Source: Meiothermus sp.
GTDB lineage: Bacteria > Deinococcota > Deinococci > Deinococcales > Thermaceae
DNA: 32,476 nucleotides
Assembly: GCF_025060375.1 (NCBI RefSeq)
Contig: NZ_JANXCG010000091.1
Location: forward strand, 1-32,476
Reading direction: 5' to 3'
Shown: piece after piece, positions 6,959-16,963 of the stretch
Layout of the letters: each line of letters opens with the position of its first letter
Numbering within the stretch: the first letter of the stretch is position 1
Made by a program: the position numbers and the translations under genes
Notes under the pieces: model-generated
What the model was told of the DNA's origin: nothing
The model's input: the letters and a program-made list of their open reading frames with translations, nothing else
Databases searched by the model: none

Positions 6959-9493
6959 TCAGGGTTTGGCGGTCTCCAGGCGGCCTAGGAGCCTGGTCTG
7001 GAGCCGCTGCAAGAACACCAGGGCTTCCAAAGGGGTGGTCTGGGATAGATCGAGCCGCAGGAGCTCATCCAGGAGGTCCTTAGAAGGGCCATTGTGCTGG
7101 GCCAGCAACCCCTCCAGCACGCTTCTGGCTCGTTCCAACACCGCCGGAGGCAGGCCAGCCAGCCGGGCCACCTCGAGGCCGTAGCTCTTGGAGGCTGGGC
7201 CGGGCAGCACCTGGTGGTAGAAGACCAGGCCGCTGGCCTCCTCCCGTGCCGCCACGTGGGCGTTGCGCGCCGCAGAAAGGCGGTTGGGTAGGGTGGTGAG
7301 CTCGAAGTAGTGGGTGGCGAAGAGGGTGTAGGCGCCTACGGTGTCGTGCAGGTACTCGCAGGCTGCCCAGGCCAGGGCCAGGCCATCGTAGGTGCTGGTG
7401 CCGCGGCCTACCTCGTCCAGAAGGACCAGGCTTTTGCGGGTGGCCTGCTGTAGGATGGCGGCGAGTTCTTCCATCTCCACCATGAAGGTGCTCCGGCCCC
7501 CGGCGATATCGTCTGAGGCGCCAATTCGGGTGAAGATGCGGTCAAAAAGCGGCAGCGTGGCTGCTTCGGCGGGCACGAAAGAGCCGATTTGGGCCATCAG
7601 GGCGATGAGGGCGGTCTGGCGCAGGTAGGTGGACTTGCCCGCCATGTTGGGCCCGGTGAGGATTAGAAGCCGGCGGCCAGGACCCAGCTCCAGGTCATTG
7701 GGGATGAAGGCGCTGTAGCGCTCCACCACCGGGTGCCTTCCGGCGCGGATGAGGAGTTCACCTTGGTGGGAGAAGCGGGGACGGGTGTAGCCGTGGGCCA
7801 CCGCAACCTCGGCCAGTGCTGCGTACACGTCCAGCTCGGCCAGCACCTCGGCGGCCTGGCGCACCTCCTGGGCAGCTTGGGCCACCTCTGCGCGAAGTTC
7901 CAGGAAGACCGCGTATTCGCGCTTTACCGCCTCGGTCTCCGCCTGCAGGATTTGCCGTTCCTGCTCCTTGAGCTCAGGGGTGGAGAAGCGCATCCGGTCC
8001 TTTAGGGTCTGAAGGGCCCGCCATCCGGAGGGGACCAAGGGGTAGTGGGGCCGGGTTACCTCCAGGTAGTAGCCGAAGACCGCGTTGTACCCCACCTTGA
8101 GGTTTCCTATGCCGGTGCGCTCGCGCTCGGTGGCCTCGAGCTGGGCGATGTAGGCCCGGCCCCTCTCGGCCCGGTGCCTCAGCTCATCCAGGGCGGGGTC
8201 GTAGCCCTCCCGGATTAGCCCACCCTCGGTGAGCTTGAGGGGAGGGTCGTTCACCAGCGCCGAGGCAATTCTCTCCCGCACCGCTTCCAGGTCCGGCAGC
8301 CGCTCGGCGAGGTGCTGGAGGGGGGTGAGCCCCAAGAGGAGCTGGCGGACCTCGGGCAAGAGCCCCAAGCTTCGCTCCAGGGCCGAGAGGTCGCGGGCGC
8401 TGGCCCGACCGGCCATCAGGCGGGCCGCTAGGCGCTCCAGGTCGTGCATCCGATGGAGTGCCCGGCGCACCGCCCCGCGCAGCACCCCATCCCGCACCAG
8501 GGCCTCCACCGCGTCCAGCCGGGATTGCAGGGGGGCTTCGTCCAGCAGGGGGTGGCGCAACCAGGAGAGCAGCCGCCGCCTTCCTGGGGCGGTGCGGGTT
8601 AGGTTCAGCACCCCTGCCAGGGTGCGCTCAGGGTCGTGCTCCCCCACGGCGCTGGGCTCGAAGATCTCCAAAGCTCGCAAGGTGGCCTCGGAAAGCTGCA
8701 TGTAGGCGCTGGGATCGTAGCGCACAAAGCTCCGCACCTGGGGCAGCCGCTCCTCCACCCGCAGGGCATAGGCCAGGGCAGCTCCGGCTGCTCGGCGCAG
8801 AGCAGGGGGCTCGAGGCCCGGCGGCAGGCTCCCAAACTGGGCTTCCAGGGCCCTTTGTCCGGCTTCCTCGTCAAAACCCTCGGAGAGCATCACCAAAAAG
8901 CGCCGCTGGAACTCCTCCCGAAAGGAGGCCTGCTGGTAGAGTTCAGGGGCCAGCAGGACCTCAGCCGGGCGGTAGCGGAATAGTTCGTCGTAGAGCGCGC
9001 TTTTGCTGTAGAGCAGGGCCCCTCTGAACTCACCGGTGGAGACGTCCAGCAGGGCCAGACCGTATCCGTCTCCGGTGGCCAGGGCGGCCAGGTAGTTGGC
9101 TTCCGGCTTGAGCAGGTTTTCCCTCAGCAGGGTGCCGGGGGTGAGGAGCTGGGTTACCTCACGCCGCACCAGCCCTTCGGCCTCCTCCGCTAACTCCATC
9201 TGGTCGGCGATGGCCACCCGGAAGCCCTGTTGCAGGAGCCGTTCCAGGTAGATATCCACCGAGCGCACGGGAATTCCCGCCATAGGGGTGGTGAAGTCCT
9301 TGGCGGTTTTGTGGGTTAGGGTGAGGTTCAAAGCCCGCGCCAGCCGCTCGGCGTCCTCGCCGAAGGCCTCGTAGAAGTCGCCTACCTGGAAGAGCAGGAG
9401 GTACTCTGGGTAGGCGTCCCGCAGGGATACGTACTGCTCGAGCAAAGGGGGTAGGGGGCCTGGCCCCTGTCCCTTGAGGGTCATGCTCCCCAT
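6959..9493 (-). CDS. mutS: DNA mismatch repair protein MutS
   Basis: An 844-residue MutS, the mismatch-recognition ATPase. The mismatch-reading Phe-x-Glu is at F40-Y-E42. The connector, lever and clamp domains follow. The ABC-type ATPase shows Walker A GPNMAGKS (614-621), the DDIAGGRSTF signature (661-670), Walker B LLDEVGRGT (691-699) and the ATHYF switch (726-730). Met1 or Met4 (9484) could be the start; the first is used here by similarity to the T. thermophilus N-terminus. No Shine-Dalgarno precedes the first ATG and I cannot point to a convincing promoter. It heads a mutS-mutL unit divergent from the his genes. Confidence 0.95.
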   Translation of the reverse strand: MGSMTLKGQGPGPLPPLLEQYVSLRDAYPEYLLLFQVGDFYEAFGEDAERLARALNLTLTHKTAKDFTTPMAGIPVRSVDIYLERLLQQGFRVAIADQMELAEEAEGLVRREVTQLLTPGTLLRENLLKPEANYLAALATGDGYGLALLDVSTGEFRGALLYSKSALYDELFRYRPAEVLLAPELYQQASFREEFQRRFLVMLSEGFDEEAGQRALEAQFGSLPPGLEPPALRRAAGAALAYALRVEERLPQVRSFVRYDPSAYMQLSEATLRALEIFEPSAVGEHDPERTLAGVLNLTRTAPGRRRLLSWLRHPLLDEAPLQSRLDAVEALVRDGVLRGAVRRALHRMHDLERLAARLMAGRASARDLSALERSLGLLPEVRQLLLGLTPLQHLAERLPDLEAVRERIASALVNDPPLKLTEGGLIREGYDPALDELRHRAERGRAYIAQLEATERERTGIGNLKVGYNAVFGYYLEVTRPHYPLVPSGWRALQTLKDRMRFSTPELKEQERQILQAETEAVKREYAVFLELRAEVAQAAQEVRQAAEVLAELDVYAALAEVAVAHGYTRPRFSHQGELLIRAGRHPVVERYSAFIPNDLELGPGRRLLILTGPNMAGKSTYLRQTALIALMAQIGSFVPAEAATLPLFDRIFTRIGASDDIAGGRSTFMVEMEELAAILQQATRKSLVLLDEVGRGTSTYDGLALAWAACEYLHDTVGAYTLFATHYFELTTLPNRLSAARNAHVAAREEASGLVFYHQVLPGPASKSYGLEVARLAGLPPAVLERARSVLEGLLAQHNGPSKDLLDELLRLDLSQTTPLEALVFLQRLQTRLLGRLETAKP

Positions 9494-9752
9494 GCTAGCG
9501 GATTCACGGGGAGTTGTTTAGCCACCAGACCTCCCAAAAGCGCCCTGCTGGCCTTGAGGTTTCCCTGATGGGTGCTGCCTAGCCTAGGGGAAGAAGGGTG
9601 CGCTAGAGCGGGGCGAGCACATCGGCTGAGGGGCTTAGAGCGGTCCCAAAAGCCTCACCGCCAGCTCGAGCCCATTAGTGGGCCCCTCCAGCATACCTGG
9701 CCTCCTGGAGATTTTGGCCGCCCTTCGGAGGGGCAAATTCCACGGCCCAGCC
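9494..9752. other. divergent mutS/hisC intergenic region, no gene recognised
   Basis: About 260 bases between the mutS start and the hisC promoter. I see no coding region, tRNA or known riboswitch. It holds small inverted repeats: CCTAG/CTAGG (9578-9588) nested within a weak long-range pairing of about 9567-9576 with 9616-9623, GCCCA/TGGGC (9671-9684), and a CCCT-TCGG-AGGG hairpin further right. Any of these could belong to an RNA or an operator, but none matches a family I know. Confidence 0.4.
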
Positions 9753-9781
9753 TTGACGGCAGGCCCCTGACTCCTGAGAAT
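9753..9781 (+). promoter_or_regulatory. hisC promoter, leaderless type
   Basis: -35 TTGACG (9753-9758), exactly 17 bases, -10-like GAGAAT (9776-9781), then seven bases to the hisC ATG. Transcription would begin at or next to the ATG, consistent with the absence of a convincing ribosome site. The -10 is a weak match, but the -35 and spacing are good. Confidence 0.6.
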
Positions 9782-9788
9782 CTGGGGG

Positions 9789-10847
9789 ATGAAGGCCTTC
9801 AAACCCCACCTTGGGGGCCTGCCCAGCTACCCTTATCAGGGGGTAGAGGCCCCCATCAAGCTTGACCAGAATGAAAGCCCATACGACCTGCCTGCTGAGC
9901 TCAAGGCCCGGGTGGTGGCCCGCTTGGCTGCTTTGAGCTACAACCGCTATCCTCACCTGCACGCCGAGGATGTGCGGGAGCGGCTTTCGGCCTGGCTGGG
10001 CTGGCCAATGGAGGGCCTGGTACTCTCTCCGGGCTCCAACCTGCTCATCCAAGCCCTGGCCCAGGCGGCCGCCGTGGTGCTGGACACCGCGCCTTCCTTT
10101 CCCCACTACGCCTTTTCGGCCCGCATCGCTGCTACCCCTTACCGGGCGGTGCCCTTGGGGGAGGGTTTTGCCCTGCCCCTGGAGGGGTTGTTGCGGGCCA
10201 TGGACGAAGGACCCGGGGTCCTCTTTCTGGCCAACCCCCACGCCCCCACCGGTCGGCTTTTCGCCCCTGGGGAGGTTGCCCAGCTGGCTGAGCGGGCCCG
10301 TGAGACCGGATGGCTCTTGGTCATAGACGAGGCCTACCACCAGTTCTCCGGAACCGACCACACCGAGCTGGCCCGCGCTAACCCGCAGGTGGCCCTCTTG
10401 CGCACCTTCTCCAAGGCCTTCGGTCTGGGGGGAATCCGTGCGGGCTACCTGATGGCCTCCCCTGAGGTGGCCCGCGTGCTTCAGAACTTCATCCCCCCCT
10501 TTGGGCTTCCCGCCCACACTGCGCAGGTACTTCTGGCCGTGCTGGAGGCGCCTGAGTACGTTGAGGGGGTGGTGAGGTCTTTGGTGGCCGAGCGGGAAAG
10601 GCTCTACGAAGCCCTGCAAGCCCATCCCACCTGGCGCGCCTACCCCAGCCAGACCAACTTCCTGCTCATACGTACCCCCGATGCGGCTTCAGCCTACCAG
10701 GGGCTTTTGCGCTGGGGGATTTTGGTCCGTAGGCAGGATCAATATCCGGGGCTGGAGGGCTGTATTCGGGTGTCGGTGGGCATCCCAGAGGAGAACGACC
10801 GCTTCTTGCAGGCCGCTTTTGCCCTGGCCGAGGTGCCCCATGCGTAG
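9789..10847 (+). CDS. hisC: histidinol-phosphate aminotransferase
   Basis: A 352-residue class I/II PLP aminotransferase that converts imidazole-acetol phosphate plus glutamate to histidinol phosphate in histidine biosynthesis. It shows the HisC-style N-terminus KLDQNESPYDLP (24-35), NRYP (52-55), the cofactor segment ANPHAPTG (148-155), DEAYHQF (180-186) and the PLP lysine K209 in RTFSKAFGLGG, followed by the arginine-containing GIRAGYL. Length is normal. It heads a cluster with hisB and hisH, overlapping hisB by eight bases. Related aminotransferases can act on aromatic amino acids too, but the his neighbours settle the role. Confidence 0.92.
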   Translation: MKAFKPHLGGLPSYPYQGVEAPIKLDQNESPYDLPAELKARVVARLAALSYNRYPHLHAEDVRERLSAWLGWPMEGLVLSPGSNLLIQALAQAAAVVLDTAPSFPHYAFSARIAATPYRAVPLGEGFALPLEGLLRAMDEGPGVLFLANPHAPTGRLFAPGEVAQLAERARETGWLLVIDEAYHQFSGTDHTELARANPQVALLRTFSKAFGLGGIRAGYLMASPEVARVLQNFIPPFGLPAHTAQVLLAVLEAPEYVEGVVRSLVAERERLYEALQAHPTWRAYPSQTNFLLIRTPDAASAYQGLLRWGILVRRQDQYPGLEGCIRVSVGIPEENDRFLQAAFALAEVPHA

Positions 10848-11424
10848 GGCTAGCCTCGAGCGCCGCACCGCCGAGACCTGGGTGCGGCTTGCGCTGGACC
10901 TGGAAGGCCCTCCGGCAGGTCGGATTACCACAGGGCTGCCCTTCCTGGACCACATGCTTCTGGCCCTGCAGCGGCATGGCCGCTTTGGGCTGAGCGTGGA
11001 GGCCCAGGGGGATTTGGCGGTGGACGTGCACCACCTGGTGGAAGACGTGGGTATTACGCTGGGGATGGCGCTGAAGAGGGCTTTGGGGGAGGGAGAGGGC
11101 GTAGAGCGGTATGGGGAGGCCACCGTGCCCATGGACGAGACCCTGGTCCAGGTGGTGGTTGACCTCTCGGGGAGGAGCCACCTGGCTTTTGCGCCTGAGG
11201 AACTGGGGGTAGAGGGCAGCGCGGGGGGGATGAACGCCTACCACCTGCGGGAGTTCCTGCGGGGGCTGTGCAACCATGCCGCTCTTACCCTGCACGTACG
11301 GCTCTTGGCCGGTCGGGAGGCCCACCATGTGATAGAGGCCACCTTCAAGGCCCTGGCTCGAGCCCTCCACCAGGCCACCCGGCTGACCCGCAACGATCTG
11401 CCGAGCACCAAGGGGACGTTATGA
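10840..11424 (+). CDS. hisB: imidazoleglycerol-phosphate dehydratase
   Basis: A 194-residue HisB, the Mn-dependent dehydratase that makes imidazole-acetol phosphate, the substrate of HisC. Metal-binding motifs are visible: GLPFLDHML (32-40), DVHHLVEDVGI (62-72) and a second copy EAHHVIEATFKALARAL near the C-terminus, matching the two-fold repeat of this enzyme. The start ATG lies inside the hisC end; an in-frame open stretch extends further upstream within hisC but the family N-terminus (RRASLERRTAET) fits this ATG. It is monofunctional, with no histidinol-phosphatase domain. It ends in an ATGA overlap with hisH. Confidence 0.95.
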   Translation: MRRASLERRTAETWVRLALDLEGPPAGRITTGLPFLDHMLLALQRHGRFGLSVEAQGDLAVDVHHLVEDVGITLGMALKRALGEGEGVERYGEATVPMDETLVQVVVDLSGRSHLAFAPEELGVEGSAGGMNAYHLREFLRGLCNHAALTLHVRLLAGREAHHVIEATFKALARALHQATRLTRNDLPSTKGTL

Positions 11425-12017
11425 GGGCACTTCTCATAGACTATGGTTCGGGCAACCTGCGCAGCGCGGCCAAGGCCTTGCAGGCCGCGGGCTACCGGGT
11501 TGCCGTCTCTGCTGACCCCGCCGCGGTACCCCACCACGACCTTCTGGTGCTGCCGGGTCAGGGGCACTTTGGTCAGGTGATGCGCTCCTTCCAGGCCTCG
11601 GGTTTTGAGGAGGGGGTGCGCCAGCACATCGCCTTGGGGAAACCCTTCTTGGGCATCTGCGTGGGGATGCAGGTTTTGTTCGAGGGCTCGGAGGAAGCCC
11701 CGGGCATCTCAGGGCTGGGCTTGGTCCGGGGGTGCTTGAGGCGTTTTCAGGCCCCCCGGGTGCCGCAGATGGGGTGGAACACGGTGGAGTACACCGCCCA
11801 CTTCCAAAGCCTCTCGGGGCGTTACTTTTACTTTGTGCACTCCTACTATGCGCCCTTGGTGGAGGGCAGCGTGGGTTTGAGCGACTACGGGGGCACCCGA
11901 TTTACTGCCCTGTTCGCTCGAGACAACCTGGTGGCCCCGCAGTTCCACCCTGAGAAAAGCGGGGAGAGTGGGCTTGCGCTGCTGGAGTCCATCCGCCTCT
12001 ACTTCTCCCGGCTTTGA
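11421..12017 (+). CDS. hisH: imidazole glycerol phosphate synthase, glutamine amidotransferase subunit
   Basis: A 198-residue class I glutamine amidotransferase that releases ammonia for HisF. The nucleophile is C80 in FLGICVGMQ and the His-Glu pair is H176/E178 in PQFHPEKSG; the oxyanion region reads LPGQGHFG (44-51). VPQMGWN (114-120) is a HisH marker. The ATG overlaps the hisB stop (ATGA). The partner hisF is not in this window, so the histidine pathway is scattered. After the stop only a weak GGGA/TCCC hairpin is seen and no clear terminator. Confidence 0.95.
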   Translation: MRALLIDYGSGNLRSAAKALQAAGYRVAVSADPAAVPHHDLLVLPGQGHFGQVMRSFQASGFEEGVRQHIALGKPFLGICVGMQVLFEGSEEAPGISGLGLVRGCLRRFQAPRVPQMGWNTVEYTAHFQSLSGRYFYFVHSYYAPLVEGSVGLSDYGGTRFTALFARDNLVAPQFHPEKSGESGLALLESIRLYFSRL

Positions 12018-12072
12018 CCTTCGGGATATTTCTCCCTAGCCATCTTTGGGGTTTTTTGGGCAGCATTGGGGT

Positions 12073-12561
12073 ATGTTCGGCGTTCGCGACCGGCGGCTGA
12101 GCCTTTTAGTAGGCCTGCTCTTCCTTCCCTTCGCCCTGCAGCTTTTGGGGTGGGCGGATACCCCTTTGGGGGGAGGGCCTTGCGGGCCCATCGCCTCCGA
12201 GCGGCTGCTGCTCGAGCAACCCCAGGCCTTTTTCTACGCCCAGGTGATGCTTTGGGGTATATCCCTGCTCTTGGCCGACGGGTTTTTCATCCTGATGCTG
12301 GCCTTCATGCACAACGGGATGGTGCCCCCCGCTCAGGCCCGCCCCTTCGTCCTGCTAGCCCTGGTTGTCTCCCTCTTTACGGCCTCCATCTACCTCCTGG
12401 ACCGCACCTTGGGTCTGCCGGTTCCCAGCCCGGTGGGGTGGTTGCTGGGGGGGGCGGAGCCGGTCGATGTCGTAGGGGTTTTGATTGTCCTGGTGCTTTT
12501 GGGGCAGGTGGTGCTCTCCTTCGGGTGGTTGCGCACTTCGGCTGGGCGTTCTGTGGCCTAA
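12073..12561 (+). CDS. four-helix membrane protein of unknown function
   Basis: I do not recognise the family. The 162-residue product is a predicted inner-membrane protein with four hydrophobic segments at about 10-27, 57-78, 92-110 and 131-151. A loop after helix 1 (TPLGGGPCGP, about 30-39) contains the only cysteine and is followed by an amphipathic stretch ASERLLLEQPQAFFY. An in-frame TTG at 12046 would add nine residues but lacks a ribosome site, whereas the ATG at 12073 follows a GGGG run. It starts 55 bases after hisH and ends just before the speD promoter, so it may be read through from the his genes. Confidence 0.6.
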   Translation: MFGVRDRRLSLLVGLLFLPFALQLLGWADTPLGGGPCGPIASERLLLEQPQAFFYAQVMLWGISLLLADGFFILMLAFMHNGMVPPAQARPFVLLALVVSLFTASIYLLDRTLGLPVPSPVGWLLGGAEPVDVVGVLIVLVLLGQVVLSFGWLRTSAGRSVA

Positions 12562-12566
12562 AGCTA

Positions 12567-12575
12567 TGCTAGGAT
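12567..12575 (+). promoter_or_regulatory. extended -10 promoter of the speD-like gene
   Basis: TGC-TAGGAT (12567-12575) is an extended -10 box ending eight bases before the GTG start, so the transcript would be leaderless or nearly so. No -35 match is seen at the proper distance. An AGGA close to the GTG could alternatively be a ribosome site. Confidence 0.45.
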
Positions 12576-12583
12576 AGGAAGCC

Positions 12584-13961
<1,378 letters not shown>

Positions 13962-13993
13962 TTGGGGCACCGTTATTTTCATGAGGGACCCCG

Positions 13994-13999
13994 TAGAAT
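13994..13999 (+). promoter_or_regulatory. -10 box of the DsbA-like gene, leaderless type
   Basis: TAGAAT ends seven bases before the ATG at 14007, the arrangement expected for a leaderless mRNA. The upstream TTATTT (13973-13978) is only 15 bases away and a weak -35. No Shine-Dalgarno sequence is present. Confidence 0.5.
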
Positions 14000-14006
14000 C
14001 GTAGGT

Positions 14007-14693
14007 ATGCAGAGAACTCTTTTTATCGCTGTAGCAGTGCTTGGTCTGGTGGTTGGGGTCCTCTTGTTCCTGGTTTTGCGGCCCAGACCTGGCACCGGCG
14101 CCTTGGATCCAGCCCAAAACCCCCGGTTCGCGATTGGCAACCCCCAGGCTAGGGTGACCGTGGTGGACTTTTCCAACTACCTGTGCGGCCACTGCCGCGA
14201 CCACGCCACCGAAGTTTTCCCCTTCATCAGGCGCGACTATATAGATACTGGGAAGGTTCGCTACATCTTCCGCGACTTCCCCTTTACCGGCCAAGAAAAC
14301 GTCATCCGGGCGGGAGAGGCTGCGGCCTGCGCTGCTGACAGCGGCCTGTACGTGGAGTACCACGAGGCCCTGTTTAGAGGGCAGCTTCAGTGGGCCAGCT
14401 TGAGTGGGGAGTTCTTGGACCGGTACTTCGCCGATTTGGCAGGCCAGGTGGGCATTGCGCCGGCCACCTTCCTGCAGTGCCTCAGGTCGGGTAGCAAGCG
14501 GGCAGGGGTGCTCGCCGACCAAAAGCTGGCCCTGGACCTAGGCCTCACAGGCACCCCCAGCTTCTTCGTGAATGGGGAACGGTACACCGGCCAGCGCCCT
14601 TACGCAAGCTGGCGGGAGATTCTGGATAGGGCTTTGGCCGGCCCGTCGCCGGCCCAGGACAACGGCGGGCAGAGCAACCCCTATAGGCCTTGA
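14007..14693 (+). CDS. membrane-anchored DsbA-like thiol:disulfide oxidoreductase
   Basis: A 228-residue thioredoxin-fold protein with an N-terminal membrane anchor (about 5-24) and the active site exported. The redox motif is C60-G-H-C63 within FSNYLCGHCRDHA. A helical DsbA-type insertion follows, and the cis-proline loop is TGTPSFFVNG. It belongs to the thioredoxin_4/DsbA-like (BdbD/DsbG-like) group and should catalyse disulfide formation or isomerisation in exported proteins such as cytochromes. An in-frame TTG at 13962, touching the speE stop, would add 15 residues but has no support. The tail (NGGQSNPYRP) is low-complexity. It has its own apparent promoter and is probably not part of the polyamine unit. 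Confidence 0.88.
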   Translation: MQRTLFIAVAVLGLVVGVLLFLVLRPRPGTGALDPAQNPRFAIGNPQARVTVVDFSNYLCGHCRDHATEVFPFIRRDYIDTGKVRYIFRDFPFTGQENVIRAGEAAACAADSGLYVEYHEALFRGQLQWASLSGEFLDRYFADLAGQVGIAPATFLQCLRSGSKRAGVLADQKLALDLGLTGTPSFFVNGERYTGQRPYASWREILDRALAGPSPAQDNGGQSNPYRP

Positions 14694-14720
14694 GCCCTGG
14701 TAGGGGGGCGGCTTGTGGCG

Positions 14721-14726
14721 TAAGAT
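14721..14726 (+). promoter_or_regulatory. -10 box of the B12-binding protein gene
   Basis: TAAGAT ends six bases before the ATG at 14733, again suggesting a leaderless transcript. No good -35 is present 16-18 bases upstream. Confidence 0.45.
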
Positions 14727-14732
14727 GGGGCC

Positions 14733-15163
<431 letters not shown>

Positions 15164-15167
<4 letters not shown>

Positions 15168-15754
15168 GGGCTGTCGAGAAGGGGCCCACAGCCTGGTTGC
15201 GGGTGCCGGAACCTGCGGAGCTACCGGAGGAAGTGCGGGCCCTTTTTGCTAAGTTTGAGGAGAAAACTGGCTTCGTGCCCAATGTGGCCCGCAACTTTGC
15301 CCTACTGCCCGAACACTTTTTGCGCTGGTTCCGCTACTACGACCACCTCATGCGCAGCGAGGGGCACCTGAGCCGTAAAGAGCGGGAGATGATTGCGGTG
15401 GTGGTTTCCGCGACCAACCGTTGCGAGTACTGCTTGGCCTCCCACTCGGCCTACCTGCGCGAGCTGACCGGTGACCCGGTGCTTCCCGATGTGCTCATCG
15501 CCAACTTTCGCCGGGCCCAGCTAACTCCCAGGGAGCGGGCCCTTCTGGAGTTTGCCCACCGCATGACCGTGGCCTCGGAGGAGATGAGCAGTGCCGATAT
15601 CGAGACCCTGCGCTCGCTGGGGTTTTCCGATGAGGCCATCTTTGAAGCCGCCCAGGTGGCGGCCATGTTTAACTTCACCAACCGCCTGGCCAACGCCTTG
15701 GGCTGGGTACCCAACGAGGTGTACTACCACCTGCACCGCGCTAAGGAGGGTTGA
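15164..15754 (+). CDS. peroxidase-related AhpD-like (carboxymuconolactone decarboxylase family) protein
   Basis: A 196-residue all-helical protein of the AhpD/CMD superfamily, in the group often named peroxidase-related enzyme. The redox site is [18 protein letters not shown] with C87 and C90 and the nearby H94 (CEYCLASH), the Glu-x(11)-Cys-x-x-Cys-x(3)-His pattern of AhpD proton relay and peroxide chemistry. A C-terminal segment [17 protein letters not shown] is typical of this group. The ATG overlaps the B12-binding protein gene (ATGA). Whether it removes peroxides near the oxygen-sensitive B12 enzyme is only inference. Confidence 0.85.
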
Positions 15755-15756
15755 CC

Positions 15757-15933
15757 TTGGAAGGCTTGAAGCCCTTTGCCCTGTGGGCCTTGATTGCCCT
15801 TTTGGTGGCCCTTTTGCTCTTTTTGCTCCAGCAGCAGGGTTGGATTCCCGGTGGGTTTCCCTACTGGGCCCTGGGCGTGGTGGTGGTGCTGGCCCTGGGG
15901 TTTACCAACCTTCTGACCCGAGGGCCTCGTTAG
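15757..15933 (+). CDS. small two-helix membrane protein, 58 residues
   Basis: Unrecognised small protein with two hydrophobic segments (about 5-25 and 33-50) separated by QQQGWIPGGFPY and a basic tail. I choose the TTG at 15757 because AAGGAGG at 15743-15749 is seven bases upstream; the in-frame TTG at 15751 is only one base from that site. It begins just after the AhpD-like stop, so it is very probably the last gene of the B12-binding/AhpD-like transcript. The convergent hairpin begins immediately after its stop. Confidence 0.6.
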   Translation: MEGLKPFALWALIALLVALLLFLLQQQGWIPGGFPYWALGVVVVLALGFTNLLTRGPR

Positions 15934-15934
15934 G

Positions 15935-15968
15935 GATAACCCCGGCCCCCGTAGGAGCCGGGGTTATC
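15935..15968. terminator. 12-bp perfect hairpin between convergent genes, probable bidirectional terminator
   Basis: GATAACCCCGGC (15935-15946) pairs perfectly with GCCGGGGTTATC (15957-15968) around a ten-base loop. It starts one base after the small membrane protein stop and ends eight bases before the stop of the convergent binding-protein gene. Neither side has a T tract, so it is not a textbook intrinsic terminator; position and stem strength still favour termination or 3'-end protection of both mRNAs. Confidence 0.65.
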
Positions 15969-15976
15969 GTGGTCTC

Positions 15977-16963
15977 CTAGCGCCCAGCTAGCGTCTGGGC
16001 CTGTACCCCTGGTTGGAGGAACTCGTTGGTGTAGAAGGCGGTGGGGGGAAGGTCGGTCTTGACCCGCCCGGTCTGGTGCAGGAGGGTTAGGCTGCTGACC
16101 CAGGCTTGGGGGTCGGAGAAGCCCAGGCCCATCCGGCGGGTGTAGGCAGACTGGTAGAGCCGCACTGAGGCCCGGAGCACCGCCATGCGGTCTTCCCCTA
16201 GGTTGGGAACGTAGCGCCGGGCGGCCTCGAAGCCTTGCCTGGGGTCGGCCAGCACCCGGGCCAGCCCCTCCTGCGAGGCCGCCAAGAAGCGCCGCACCAG
16301 TTCGGGGTTCTCCAAAACCTTGTCGGTGGTGATGACCCCGTTTCCGGGGCTTTTGTTGTAGGGCCCAGCCGGGATGATGTTGAGCCTGACGCCTCGAGCC
16401 TGCAGGAAAACCGGCTCGTTGTTGATAAAGCCCATCGCCGCGTCCACCCGCCCCGAGACCACCGCCTCGGCCTGGGTAAAGCCAATCTGGAGAATCCTCA
16501 CGTCGCTTTCCTTCAAGCCTGCCGCGCGCAGCATGGCCTGTAGGGAAGTGAGGGAAACCCCGAACATCCCGGGCATTCCGATGGTTTTACCCTTCAGGTC
16601 GCGCACTGAGCGGATGTTCTTCTCTGCCAGGGAGAAGATGGCGTTGGGTACCGACTGGTACATGGCCATCACGTACTTGAAGGGGGTGGCCTGGGGGTTT
16701 TGGGCCCGCAGGGCAATCACGTCCTCGGCGTCTCCCACGACAAAGTCCAGCCTACCCTGAGCCAAGAGGGGGTATAGCTCGCTCACGAAGCCGTGCTGGA
16801 ACTCCACCTCGAGCCCCCGCGCGGCGTAGAGCCCCTCGGTTACCGCCAGGTAGAAGGGGGCGAACTGCACGTCGGGGATGTAGCCAAGCCCCACCCGCAC
16901 CTTCTGGTTCTGCGCAAAAGCCAACGAAACGAGCGCCGTGAACAAGAGCAAAAGCTTCCGCAT
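15977..16963 (-). CDS. ribY: ABC transporter substrate-binding protein, RibY-like (NMT1/THI5 family), probable riboflavin binding
   Basis: A 328-residue periplasmic binding protein of the NMT1/THI5-like family. A signal peptide (about 1-18, RKLLLLFTALVSLAFA) ends without a lipobox cysteine. The fold starts RVGLGYIPDVQFAPFYLA and continues with VGDAEDVIAL, KGKTIGMPG and GFINNEP, as in ThiY and RibY. A canonical FMN riboswitch sits in its leader, which points to riboflavin rather than a thiamine pyrimidine as ligand; RibY of RibXY systems is the known precedent. No permease or ATPase gene adjoins it and the transcript ends after this gene, so the rest of the transporter must be elsewhere. I choose ATG 16963 (AGGAGG site five bases upstream) over an in-frame ATG at 16981. 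Confidence 0.75.
   Translation of the reverse strand: MRKLLLLFTALVSLAFAQNQKVRVGLGYIPDVQFAPFYLAVTEGLYAARGLEVEFQHGFVSELYPLLAQGRLDFVVGDAEDVIALRAQNPQATPFKYVMAMYQSVPNAIFSLAEKNIRSVRDLKGKTIGMPGMFGVSLTSLQAMLRAAGLKESDVRILQIGFTQAEAVVSGRVDAAMGFINNEPVFLQARGVRLNIIPAGPYNKSPGNGVITTDKVLENPELVRRFLAASQEGLARVLADPRQGFEAARRYVPNLGEDRMAVLRASVRLYQSAYTRRMGLGFSDPQAWVSSLTLLHQTGRVKTDLPPTAFYTNEFLQPGVQAQTLAGR

Noticed and set aside
9715-9745. CCCT-TCGG-AGGG hairpin before hisC as a histidine attenuator
   Set aside because: No leader peptide with histidine codons, no T tract, and the -35 box of hisC follows it, so it is probably not transcribed with hisC.
12018-12045. GGGA/TCCC hairpin after hisH as a terminator
   Set aside because: Four pairs only, and the later T run is separated by more than 15 bases.
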